From contig JAMKCF010000001.1 of assembly GCA_023634235.1 (NCBI GenBank), forward strand, positions 9,674,758-9,738,757: DNA of 64,000 nt, given 5' to 3'. The notes beneath the pieces were generated by a model, which was not told the origin of the DNA, did not search any database, and saw only the letters and a list, made by a program, of their open reading frames with translations. How positions within the stretch are numbered: position 1 is the first letter of the stretch; the number at the start of each line of letters is the position of its first letter. Source of the DNA: Pisaster brevispinus (Eukaryota; Echinodermata; Asteroidea; Forcipulatida; Asteriidae). Made by a program: the position numbers and the translations under genes. Shown here one piece after another: positions 54,010 through 64,000 of this stretch.

Positions 54010-54037
54010 TTGCGCCCTGACTGGACTACACAAAATT
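54010..54037 (+). repeat. 28-bp sequence shared exactly with 58523-58550 and 61610-61637
   Basis: The 28 bases beginning TTGCGCCCTGACTGGACTAC are identical in the three places. In the latter two they lie inside a short hydrophobic ORF. Flanks differ, so this is a fragment of the same source, perhaps an exon or a repeat end. Confidence 0.7.
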
Positions 54038-54953
54038 GTTAAGAAAAACTGACGATGCAGAAAGATCAATGTGTAAGCTATCGTTTGGTATGCTTTTTAC
54101 GTTGTGGGAGCCACTGTGCATAGCCTTTTCTGGGCGAATATTATCCGCGTGATTTCGCTTTTTTACGATTTTTGGCGCACGTGTTTACGACGTCGTCGTC
54201 TTGTGTGTGCGTGTACCACCACGTAAAAGTGCGGTGGGGCAAATTTAACGTTGGAAGAGATTAAACATGCACAAGAAATGAATGGGTTTTTTATTTTTTT
54301 TATTTTGTGCAAAATTGTATGTAAAGTGCCTTAAGCCAGGGCCGAAGTATATTAATAATACAAACATAGTAAAATATTTATTAGTAAACATTATTTTGAA
54401 AAATCCATTTCACAATCGGCATTCTTAGAAATGTTGTGCTACTGCATGCTAGTGCTAGAGTCATACATCATGTAATTGCATTGTTTTGTAAAGAAAGGTT
54501 TGGATTTTTGAATGACAATTTTATGTTTAAGGTTGACGAATGTTTATCGAAGAATTAATTAAAACAAATTTTATGCAAATGTTTAGCCTAAATGCCAACA
54601 TAAACAATCGATTTTCATCTTTAATTCAATTCAGCGGTTTTGTATTTTTGTGAATATTACAGTTGCATGTTTTCCTGATAATGGTTTAAACCCAAGTAAT
54701 TGGTTCGGGCATTTCAGGGACCTTATGATGTTGGGCATACCATTCTGCATATTGCTTGCAGGGTTAAACTTTTTTCTTTTTTTTTCTTCTTTTTTTCTCG
54801 ACTTTGACAGTTTAAAGACCTAAATATCTACCGGGACTGTAATAGACAAAAATGGAAAAAACAAGTAGTTTTAAATCAACATTTTGTGTTATTTTTCATA
54901 TTGAAGGTTTCAACAGCCACCTCCATCCATCCTGGCCACCGACTCCCTCAATA

Positions 54954-55215
54954 GGCCCCAGCTCTACCAGTTTTACCAAGATCTAAGAAATACAAGGTTG
55001 AGATTGTTGGTGATTCTCTCACAAAATACTTGCACCAAAATATCCCTGACTCAGAGATATTTAACTCCAATGTAACTTGTCTTCACGGTGTGACAACATT
55101 AGGGTTGCGAACTCACTTCCTGTATATTGTCCCCAATAACCATCATCCAGACTTGATATTAATCCATCTGGGAACTAACGATTTGGAGTTTGGTTTCATG
55201 GAAGTTAGTTTTTGA
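54954..55215 (+). pseudogene. SGNH-hydrolase-like fragment
   Basis: The frame following a TAG at 54951-54953 (itself usable as an AG splice acceptor after CTCCCTCAAT) reads SKKYKVEIVGDSLTKYLHQN, a GVTTLGLR block and HPDLILIHLGTNDLEFG, then ends. IVGDS is the serine block and GTND the Asn block of the SGNH/GDSL esterase fold. The C-terminal DxxH block is missing, so the domain is incomplete. Similar proteins occur as parts of retroelements as well as host genes. It is not the same sequence as the SGNH-like ORF at 45458-45894. Confidence 0.55.
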
Positions 55216-56070
55216 AATGTTTCTAGTTTAATTATTTCTACCCATAAACAATTCCGTCAGTCAAAGACTTTGATCAACGCACCTTAACCACGACAGCATG
55301 GTGAGAGCTTAGAGGATGCCTGTAAACTTTTTAATTTTACTTGTCTTGTTATTTTCAAACCTTCAAGAACAAGAAGTGCTGTGTTGTATATACTTTTTTT
55401 GTTGAATTGTTAAGTTATGTGTGCTATGTAAAATGGAAAAAAAATCTGTTTACTGGCAAGTGATGTGTTTTTCATAAATTTTTACATTAAACAATCATGA
55501 TATGTTCTTCCAACTTTAATCTGATTTCAGGTTGTTTTGCCCTTGGAAAAATCAGGAAAATTGTGCCTGTAAAGTTGATCAAAGCCCATACACTACATCT
55601 ATGTGTACAACGTACTTGCAGGTCAGCCCTTGTAGTAGTCTTGGTTCCAAGACCTTCGCATGGATCAATTCCAACAACAACAGAATAAGTCCACTATCCA
55701 TCGTTGGTAGTTCACACCGAAATGGATTAATTCAAACAACAGAGGGCGTCACTATCCTCGGTTCGATTTCCAGCTTGCGCGAAGGTCTTGGATATCTTGT
55801 ATGAGGGTGCTTAAGTGTTTCATTGTTTTTCCCCCGACTTTCCGGGGAAGCCAATCAACGATCGAGTTTGCACCTTTTCGTGAATTATTCATGATTCGCC
55901 ATGTGTTTCTAACAGCTAGCTCGCTATGGGACGTGTGAATGGTATTGTGGCGAAAAGTACCTTCTCGCAAGGAATTATTAAAAAGTGAATAAAATGCATT
56001 CTGAAAAGAGCTCGACAATGGGTTAGGGTTTGGACTGAAAAATTCTCTAGATTATTCTGAAATTGCTTGC
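55216..56070. other. non-coding interval, nothing recognised
   Basis: AT-rich. Short open frames at 55500-55800 have no family resemblance and overlap in two frames. Confidence 0.3.
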
Positions 56071-56089
56071 CCTTTGTTTATAAAAATAT

Positions 56090-56465
56090 TTAAAGGCACT
56101 GGACACTACTCAAAATATATATTAGCATAAAAACTTACTTGGTAACGAGCAAAGGAGAGCTGTTGATAGTATCAAACATTGTGAGAAACGACTCCCTCTG
56201 GAGTAACGTAGTTTTTGAGAAAGGGGTAATTTCCCACTAAAATATTTGAATCTGAGAAAGACTTCAGGCCTGAAGCCTTTTTCAGGCATCTGAAAGCACA
56301 CACATTGTGCAACAAGGGTGTTTTTATCTTTCATTATTTTCTAGCAACTTCGATGACCACCATTGAGCCCAAATTTTCACAGATTTGTTATTTTATGCAT
56401 ATGTTGAGATACGCCAAGTGATAATACTGGTCTTTGACAATTACCAAACGTGTCTAGTGCCTGTA
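56090..56465. mobile_element. short terminal-inverted-repeat element (MITE), copy 1
   Basis: The left end is TTAAAGGCACTGGACAC. On the other strand the right end reads AGGCACTAGACACGTTTGG. The interior contains GTAACGAGCAAAGGAGAG, AAACATTGTGAGAAACG, a CTTCAGGCCTGAAG palindrome and TATTTTATGCATATGTTGAG. I recall closely similar elements as very common in echinoderm genomes, which is the main taxonomic hint. TTAA at the left fits a TTAA-target family. The right flank is degraded. Confidence 0.7.
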
Positions 56466-58443
56466 ACTTAGTCTTTGTTTGTTGAAGGTTTACAGGAACA
56501 GTTAAGGAATGAAGGAATGGCCTTATAAACGATAACGCATTGTTGAACATGGATTTCCACACACACATGTACATGTACGGTAAAAAATAGGCTGGCTAAA
56601 ATTGTATTACATTTATTAATGCACTTTGACCTTGCAATAGAGAAACTGCATCTATGCACAGGGGCCGCGGTATTTGAAAAGCCAGTCGGAACCGCAAAGA
56701 GCAACACACACTGAGACAACAACGCTGGCGCCCGGTATTTGAAACGCTCATTATATTATATGCAGCAACTTATAAAATACTGTTGAAAGTAGCATGTTGG
56801 AGTAATGGCCATACGAACTTGATCCAAACAGTCTCGAGTTCACCCCTCTTTCATTGTGAATTAGGCCTACATAAAATAGATGCAGTAAATTATCCCGCTA
56901 CAGAAAATTACAAAAGTCCTCATTACATTTTGTGTAGTTGCAAAGAAAGGTAAAAGTAAACAAAGTAGAATTGTTATTGCCAATAGTTTATTTTCAGGGC
57001 ATGTCGAATGGTAGAATGATAAGTACTGTAATTCAGATGCAAAGATAATCTTTTCTAAAATTACATGGTTGACATCGACAATGTACAAGATTCAACGTCC
57101 ATTAAACAATGACCGACCGATAAACCTAACCGACTGCACTATATAATTTAGGTTGAATAATTTCAGAATCACTTCCTTAGTGCGTTGATAGCGATGAAGA
57201 AGTCATGGTCAATCAAAACGTGAGTGCGCGTGCTACTGCATATAATCATGCTCGATCGTGTCGACGACCTCGTGACCTTTTATCTTGCTTTTCTTGCAAG
57301 CTTGTCATTTTAGTCACTTATATGAATAAAACATGACTTGATGCTTCATGAAAATAACTTGGCCACGCCTTCTTAAACAAGATATCCAAGACGTTACTAC
57401 AGACAGTCGTCAACCGAAATGAATTCAAGAAGAAAAGCGCGCCCTCTGTAGGGTTATCACGTTACATTACGAGTATGAGATAGTGACGTCTTGGACCAAG
57501 ACTACCCTTGTAGTCGATTGTCCCTAATTTTGTCCAAGGGCCAAATACCATGTCTGATTTAAGCCAACATATACATTTACTTTTAAGTTGATTTTTAGCT
57601 GTATGATGGTTGCCATAACATTGTACATGTACTTCCATATCATATGCCATATTAAATGCCATGTTTTTAAGGTAACTTATTTTTTGTTCAATTCTAGAAA
57701 ATCATTTATATTTTTTATATACATATATTTTTTTATATTATAGGCCCCCTACATGTATGTTTTATTTATGTTAACAGGATTATAATAGCTATGTGTGTAT
57801 TTGTTATATTATTTTGTGTGCTATTTATTTATTTACTTGACTTAACTACCTGTAAATGGGTTCACAGGTTGTTCAGTTTTTCACAAATATGCAGATGCCA
57901 TAAGATTATAAACATTCTAGTTATACATGTACACTACATGTATTTGTTCTTTCATTTTTTAACTTTGTTGACAAATAAATTTGTGTTTTCACAAGTGAAA
58001 TTTCAATCCTTGTTACTTGAAAATATTGTTTTTGGACTATGTGTGGATTATCTGTATTGATTATTTATTGATCACCCCCTCCTTTCTAGTTTTTATTGTT
58101 GAGAAAAATATAATCTAGGTACAGTGTACAAGGGCTAAGCCAATGTGATAATTATTTTCGGAAGAAAAAAAAAGATAAATGGATTTGTCTATGCCACTGC
58201 AGAAGTTTTGTTAAAACTCGTATTTATGCCACGAACTGGTTCTATTTTAAAAATGAATTGTGAAATATAGAAAAGAAAATGTTATTATTGGTGTAATTAC
58301 AGTTTGGGAATCAATATTTATGAGAAATTCGGGGTGAAAAACTACAACATTCGTAGATTTAGCCATAGATACTCTGATCCCCCACACGTACGTGTATAGT
58401 GTTTTGATTGTACATCCGGGACAGTTTTCACCGTGCGTCTCCA

Positions 58444-58595
58444 CCAATCAGAATGCAGTATTCGCATGTGCAATCATGGCGGCTTTTTACGTTACGATGT
58501 TTTGGACTATCGTCAGCATTTTTTGCGCCCTGACTGGACTACACAAAATTAGTTCAGAAATCAACTATTTTGTGATAGAATATGGAATTCCCTAA
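58444..58595 (+). CDS. short hydrophobic ORF with CCAAT box, copy 1
   Basis: CCAAT at 58444-58448 is followed by ATGGCGGC at 58476. The ORF encodes 39 residues, MAAFYVTMFWTIVSIFCALT then LHKISSEINYFVIEYGIP, with one predicted membrane segment. It contains the 28-bp block also found at 54010. The start context and CCAAT box suggest a real promoter/first exon of a membrane protein gene whose later exons are absent, but no family is recognised. Confidence 0.35.
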
Positions 58596-59176
58596 CTAGT
58601 AATATGAGAATTGGCTTGTGGGAGAATCTATTAGTGGGACATATTGTGTTGTAATTGTGTTGGTTTCGTTTCGTTTTGAAACAAAATTTGACGATCAAAA
58701 TACACCACTAGAATATCAATAAAGTCAATTATTTTCAAAGCAAAATGGACAATACACTCCCAATCTTAGCAATTGTGGGAATATTGTTGTGAATTTACGT
58801 ATAAAAACTGAGAAACTACCCACATTCCACGAACGGTTCCAGCTCATTAAATATTCAAAGAGAGGTCACGCACGTCCGAGCCATGCATACAGTGCAAAGA
58901 AAAGGAACGGATTCTGTGTGTGCTGCGGACTGACTCTTCTTACAACCAATCTTCAATTTGCTTTCCAATTTTTCATTAGGTTAGACGATTGAGGGAATTT
59001 TTGCTAGGGTCCTCCAAATTCCCCCCCCCCCCAAGTATTCAACTGTGGCCAGATTCCATCTCTACACTATTAGGCTAGGGGGCAAGGTAACCAAGATGCA
59101 GGTTGAAGGTCAACATCAATATTTGACTAATTTTAACACATTTTTTAAAAGCAACGACCTTTGTTTATAAAAATAT

Positions 59177-59552
59177 TTAAAGGCACTGGACACTACTCAA
59201 AATATATATTAGCATAAAAACTTACTTGGTAACGAGCAAAGGAGAGCTGTTGATAGTATCAAACATTGTGAGAAACGACTCCCTCTGGAGTAACGTAGTT
59301 TTTGAGAAAGGGGTAATTTCCCACTAAAATATTTGAATCTGAGAAAGACTTCAGGCCTGAAGCCTTTTTCAGGCATCTGAAAGCACACACATTGTGCAAC
59401 AAGGGTGTTTTTATCTTTCATTATTTTCTAGCAACTTCGATGACCACCATTGAGCCCAAATTTTCACAGATTTGTTATTTTATGCATATGTTGAGATACG
59501 CCAAGTGATAATACTGGTCTTTGACAATTACCAAACGTGTCTAGTGCCTGTA
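59177..59552. mobile_element. short terminal-inverted-repeat element (MITE), copy 2
   Basis: Second copy of the 56090-56465 element, carried by the 3,087-bp tandem duplication and not by independent transposition, because flanks are identical too. Confidence 0.7.
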
Positions 59553-61530
59553 ACTTAGTCTTTGTTTGTTGAAGGTTTACAGGAACAGTTAAGGAATGAA
59601 GGAATGGCCTTATAAACGATAACGCATTGTTGAACATGGATTTCCACACACACATGTACATGTACGGTAAAAAATAGGCTGGCTAAAATTGTATTACATT
59701 TATTAATGCACTTTGACCTTGCAATAGAGAAACTGCATCTATGCACAGGGGCCGCGGTATTTGAAAAGCCAGTCGGAACCGCAAAGAGCAACACACACTG
59801 AGACAACAACGCTGGCGCCCGGTATTTGAAACGCTCATTATATTATATGCAGCAACTTATAAAATACTGTTGAAAGTAGCATGTTGGAGTAATGGCCATA
59901 CGAACTTGATCCAAACAGTCTCGAGTTCACCCCTCTTTCATTGTGAATTAGGCCTACATAAAATAGATGCAGTAAATTATCCCGCTACAGAAAATTACAA
60001 AAGTCCTCATTACATTTTGTGTAGTTGCAAAGAAAGGTAAAAGTAAACAAAGTAGAATTGTTATTGCCAATAGTTTATTTTCAGGGCATGTCGAATGGTA
60101 GAATGATAAGTACTGTAATTCAGATGCAAAGATAATCTTTTCTAAAATTACATGGTTGACATCGACAATGTACAAGATTCAACGTCCATTAAACAATGAC
60201 CGACCGATAAACCTAACCGACTGCACTATATAATTTAGGTTGAATAATTTCAGAATCACTTCCTTAGTGCGTTGATAGCGATGAAGAAGTCATGGTCAAT
60301 CAAAACGTGAGTGCGCGTGCTACTGCATATAATCATGCTCGATCGTGTCGACGACCTCGTGACCTTTTATCTTGCTTTTCTTGCAAGCTTGTCATTTTAG
60401 TCACTTATATGAATAAAACATGACTTGATGCTTCATGAAAATAACTTGGCCACGCCTTCTTAAACAAGATATCCAAGACGTTACTACAGACAGTCGTCAA
60501 CCGAAATGAATTCAAGAAGAAAAGCGCGCCCTCTGTAGGGTTATCACGTTACATTACGAGTATGAGATAGTGACGTCTTGGACCAAGACTACCCTTGTAG
60601 TCGATTGTCCCTAATTTTGTCCAAGGGCCAAATACCATGTCTGATTTAAGCCAACATATACATTTACTTTTAAGTTGATTTTTAGCTGTATGATGGTTGC
60701 CATAACATTGTACATGTACTTCCATATCATATGCCATATTAAATGCCATGTTTTTAAGGTAACTTATTTTTTGTTCAATTCTAGAAAATCATTTATATTT
60801 TTTATATACATATATTTTTTTATATTATAGGCCCCCTACATGTATGTTTTATTTATGTTAACAGGATTATAATAGCTATGTGTGTATTTGTTATATTATT
60901 TTGTGTGCTATTTATTTATTTACTTGACTTAACTACCTGTAAATGGGTTCACAGGTTGTTCAGTTTTTCACAAATATGCAGATGCCATAAGATTATAAAC
61001 ATTCTAGTTATACATGTACACTACATGTATTTGTTCTTTCATTTTTTAACTTTGTTGACAAATAAATTTGTGTTTTCACAAGTGAAATTTCAATCCTTGT
61101 TACTTGAAAATATTGTTTTTGGACTATGTGTGGATTATCTGTATTGATTATTTATTGATCACCCCCTCCTTTCTAGTTTTTATTGTTGAGAAAAATATAA
61201 TCTAGGTACAGTGTACAAGGGCTAAGCCAATGTGATAATTATTTTCGGAAGAAAAAAAAAGATAAATGGATTTGTCTATGCCACTGCAGAAGTTTTGTTA
61301 AAACTCGTATTTATGCCACGAACTGGTTCTATTTTAAAAATGAATTGTGAAATATAGAAAAGAAAATGTTATTATTGGTGTAATTACAGTTTGGGAATCA
61401 ATATTTATGAGAAATTCGGGGTGAAAAACTACAACATTCGTAGATTTAGCCATAGATACTCTGATCCCCCACACGTACGTGTATAGTGTTTTGATTGTAC
61501 ATCCGGGACAGTTTTCACCGTGCGTCTCCA

Positions 61531-61682
61531 CCAATCAGAATGCAGTATTCGCATGTGCAATCATGGCGGCTTTTTACGTTACGATGTTTTGGACTATCGT
61601 CAGCATTTTTTGCGCCCTGACTGGACTACACAAAATTAGTTCAGAAATCAACTATTTTGTGATAGAATATGGAATTCCCTAA
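61531..61682 (+). CDS. short hydrophobic ORF with CCAAT box, copy 2
   Basis: Exact translation duplicate of 58444-58595 at +3,087 bases; ATG at 61563. Confidence 0.35.
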
Positions 61683-62243
61683 CTAGTAATATGAGAATTG
61701 GCTTGTGGGAGAATCTATTAGTGGGACATATTGTGTTGTAATTGTGTTGGTTTCGTTTCGTTTTGAAACAAAATTTGACGATCAAAATACACCACTAGAA
61801 TATCAATAAAGTCAATTATTTTCAAAGCAAAATGGACAATACACTCCCAATCTTAGCAATTGTGGGAATATTGTTGTGAATTTACGTATAAAAACTGAGA
61901 AACTACCCACATTCCACGAACGGTTCCAGCTCATTAAATATTCAAAGAGAGGTCACGCACGTCCGAGCCATGCATACAGTGCAAAGAAAAGGAACGGATT
62001 CTGTGTGTGCTGCGGACTGACTCTTCTTACAACCAATCTTCAATTTGCTTTCCAATTTTTCATTAGGTTAGACGATTGAGGGAATTTTTGCTAGGGTCCT
62101 CCAAATTCCCCCCCCCCCAAGTATTCAACTGTGGCCAGATTCCATCTCTACACTATTAGGCTAGGGGGCAAGGTAACCAAGATGCAGGTTGAAGGTCAAC
62201 ATCAATATTTGACTAATTTTAACACATTTTTTAAAAGCAACGA

Positions 62244-62832
62244 CCTTCAAACCTTTCATTTTAAGAAAAGTTGTGGTTTACACTCTATTAATGAGACCGG
62301 GGCATGAGTGTCGCTCTTTAGTGATAATGGAATGGAGATGGTGTGGTATACCCCAACGGACAGAGCGAGTCTCAAGCCCATGGCCGAGCCCATTGCTTGA
62401 CATTCGCATCCGATTCCATAAATCCAGGAGCTGGGAGCCGGCGCATTGAGACATAAAATCAGTCACAATTGAAATAAACAAAAATAGAGAAAAGTATTGA
62501 CATTCACATAACCAGTTTTTCAAATAACAATGTGGACCTACTGCTCCTCGATTAGATTGTAACAGTAAATTTCGTTTGTAACAGTAAATCTTCGCAACAC
62601 AATCTTTGAAATAAATCATTGCAATACAATTATATTATAGTGGCTTTGTAAAATTTTGTGAAACAATTGTTTTCTCCACTGTAATCGCCACGTAAACAAT
62701 GTGGATACCGAATTCGTCATTGCGGCATTGTTGTTAATACAATGTATAGGTCAATGGGAGAGAACAAAACCAAGATACGAGAGATGCAATTTTTTATTTT
62801 ATTTTTTTTGGTAATGTTTGTTTTTCATTTAA
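62244..62832. other. non-coding interval, nothing recognised
   Basis: Unique sequence after the tandem duplication. An ORF on the minus strand (62619-62278) has no recognisable domain. Confidence 0.3.
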
Positions 62833-63234
62833 AACACACACACACACACACACACAAGTGTGTAAACACCTCCAATCGGGGACCTCCTATTGTCCCTCTT
62901 TTGGCAACAGCTCCCATTGGTTTTGTACACAATTTCTAACTGGGGACCTTTACCCAACCGGGGACCCTATTGTCCTCTTTTGTTATAGGTCCCCGGTTTG
63001 AATGTGAAAACAAACTCACACACACACACAGGGTCTTGTTTTGCAGTCGTTGTGTGGACATTCCTTTGTTCTGTACACTTAAGGAAAATCCTATTCCTCA
63101 ACACTGCAAATAACGTTGTGTGGACGTGTGTAAGTCCACATAGTGCTTCAGATCCCTACATTATGTGGACCTCTTTTGTTCTCAAGTCCACACTGCGTAT
63201 GTAGCGCTTGCCCACACACACACACACACACACA
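62833..63234. repeat. CA-repeat-rich region with GGGGACCT-type repeats
   Basis: (CA)n tracts lie at about 62833-62856, 63015-63029 and 63212-63233. Between them GGGGACC(T) and TGTGGAC motifs recur in both orientations (about 62878, 62942, 62962, 62985, 63053, 63118, 63165). It may be a degenerate relative of the minisatellite that follows. No gene is seen. Confidence 0.6.
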
Positions 63235-63426
63235 TACTTGTCTTTGGTGTCAAGCGAGGACATACATTTTTTACTGCCCAAATTAGGACATCTTTCAAAA
63301 ACAACACATTATTAAAATTAATTTGTTTCCATTTTGTTTTCTTCTCAATTTCAATTTATATAAAAATATAATCATTATCGGTCTTTTGTTGACTGTTTTA
63401 ATACTTCGACTTTATTCCGGACAACT

Positions 63427-63768
63427 GAGGACACACCATTTCCACTGTACATAGGCAAACCGAGGACACACATTTACCTATAAACTTAATCCCAACTGAG
63501 GACACACAGAATAATGGTATGTTTATAGGGCCTATCTAACCGAGGACACACAGATTGCCTTTAAACTCCATCCCAATAGAGGACACATAGATTAGTGGTA
63601 TTCCTTTCAACTGAGGACACACCATTTCCACTGTAAATAGGCAAACGGAGGACACACAACCACCTATAAAAATCATCCGAACTGAGGACACACATATATG
63701 TTTATAGGTCCTATTTAACTGAGGACACACACACTTTCCTTCAAACTCCATCCCAATAGAGGACACCT
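63427..63768 (+). repeat. minisatellite, ~36-bp period, 10 copies of a GAGGACAC core
   Basis: The core begins at 63427, 63462, 63498, 63542, 63579, 63613, 63648, 63684, 63721 and 63759 (steps 35, 36, 44, 37, 34, 35, 36, 37, 38). Eight of ten copies have the full GAGGACACAC. A higher-order unit of ~186 bp is visible: ACTGAGGACACACCATTTCC at 63424 recurs at 63610, and CTCCATCCCAATAGAGGACA at 63566 recurs at 63746. Confidence 0.85.
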
Positions 63769-64000
63769 TGATTTCCAACTTGATTTCACGGACCAACTTG
63801 ATTTTAAGTCTGGTAAAATAATGTGCTTTATTTTTTTTTTGTTATACTTAGTTATATATATATATTATATAGCAGATTCGACATTGAGCACGATTGAGTT
63901 GCTCACAAATTAGCATACAAGCAAGCAAGCGCAACAACACTTGTTCGGAATAAGAGTGCTGAAAATGCATTAAAAACTCCAGCTATGTCTTTCTTAAACA
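63769..64000. other. AT-rich right edge
   Basis: A TA microsatellite lies near 63853-63870. Nothing else is recognised. Confidence 0.3.

Larger units (their letters stand above)
56071..62243 (+). repeat. 3,087-bp tandem duplication (two near-identical copies)
   Basis: Copy 1 is 56071-59157 and copy 2 is 59158-62243. Every open frame recurs 3,087 bases later with identical translation. The only difference I noticed is a C-run of 12 (about 59023) against 11 (about 62108). The left border, the junction and the right border all share CCTT (…CCCTTTG, …GACCTTTG, …GACCTTC), a microhomology. Contents of each copy are a MITE, AT-rich DNA and a short hydrophobic ORF. Either a very recent duplication or an assembly artefact would look like this. 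Confidence 0.95.

Noticed and set aside
58476..58595. Short hydrophobic peptide considered as a V-ATPase e-type subunit
   Set aside because: Only an FW followed by a membrane stretch is reminiscent. The conserved downstream blocks of that family are absent, so no product is named.
63427..63768. Regularly spaced repeats with variable spacers, superficially CRISPR-like
   Set aside because: The repeated core is only ~8-10 bp, spacers themselves repeat at ~186 bp, there are no cas genes, and the context is eukaryotic. It is a minisatellite.
63536..63796. Minus-strand ORF with a repeated VSSIGMEF motif
   Set aside because: The peptide repeat follows from the ~36-bp (12-codon) minisatellite period; no gene evidence.
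1..64000. Contaminating bacterial or organellar DNA
   Set aside because: Introns, poly(A) signals, eukaryotic retroelement classes and absence of bacterial gene organisation argue for a nuclear metazoan origin throughout.

Overview
The window looks like gene-poor nuclear DNA of a marine invertebrate, most likely an echinoderm of sea-star type. It is AT-rich and has GT-AG introns. It is packed with eukaryotic transposon classes: piggyBac, several LINE clades, L1, DIRS and Gypsy. It also carries a short terminal-inverted-repeat element at 56090-56465 that I recall as abundant in echinoderm assemblies. The taxonomic call is inference. I see no intact, recognisable host housekeeping gene, rRNA or canonical tRNA; nearly every coding stretch is a broken mobile-element gene.

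Layout, 0-20 kb. Dispersed repeats (563-1316, 5429-5842) come first, one split by a TTAA-flanked non-autonomous element. A frameshifted piggyBac transposase follows (2284-4106). A few spliced-looking exons of an unrecognised gene lie at 6.2-8.2 kb. A CR1/L2-type LINE runs on the plus strand (8868-11660), and a 3' fragment of another lies on the minus strand (12142-12790). From 12.8 to 17.05 kb is a heavily decayed multidomain gene: a C19-like cysteine peptidase, an RNase-H-like transposase-type core with an HTTRHGG motif, and a BRCT domain. The next 3.9 kb hold nothing I can name.

Layout, 20-36 kb. A plus-strand LINE ORF1 (20.9-21.75 kb) and plus-strand LINE endonuclease/RT pieces (28.5-31.5 kb) flank an almost complete minus-strand L1-clade element (22156-27435) with a poly(A) end and candidate target-site duplications. 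The second LINE has an inverted RT segment between two 113-bp direct repeats. A tRNA-like sequence and a truncated DIRS element (Gag-like, RT/RNase H, start of a tyrosine recombinase) follow.

Layout, 36-42 kb. This is the least conventional part. A run of short perfect hairpins of unrelated sequence (37.1-37.65 kb) precedes three tandem copies of a ~200-bp unit (37.7-38.3 kb), a small spliced gene (38.4-39.1 kb), C2H2 zinc-finger remnants, a 14-bp perfect hairpin, and a family-B DNA polymerase pseudogene that keeps motifs B and C but has lost the region that should hold motif A. These may be parts of one virus-like or self-replicating element.

Layout, 42-64 kb. A minus-strand Gypsy (42246-50099) carries an SGNH-hydrolase-like ORF downstream of integrase. 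A plus-strand Gypsy (42513-45179) with a CTAT target-site duplication is nested inside it. A minus-strand LINE (50430-52860), a possible first exon and an SGNH fragment come next. Then there is a nearly perfect 3,087-bp tandem duplication (56071-62243), CA repeats, and a ~36-bp-period minisatellite (63427-63768).
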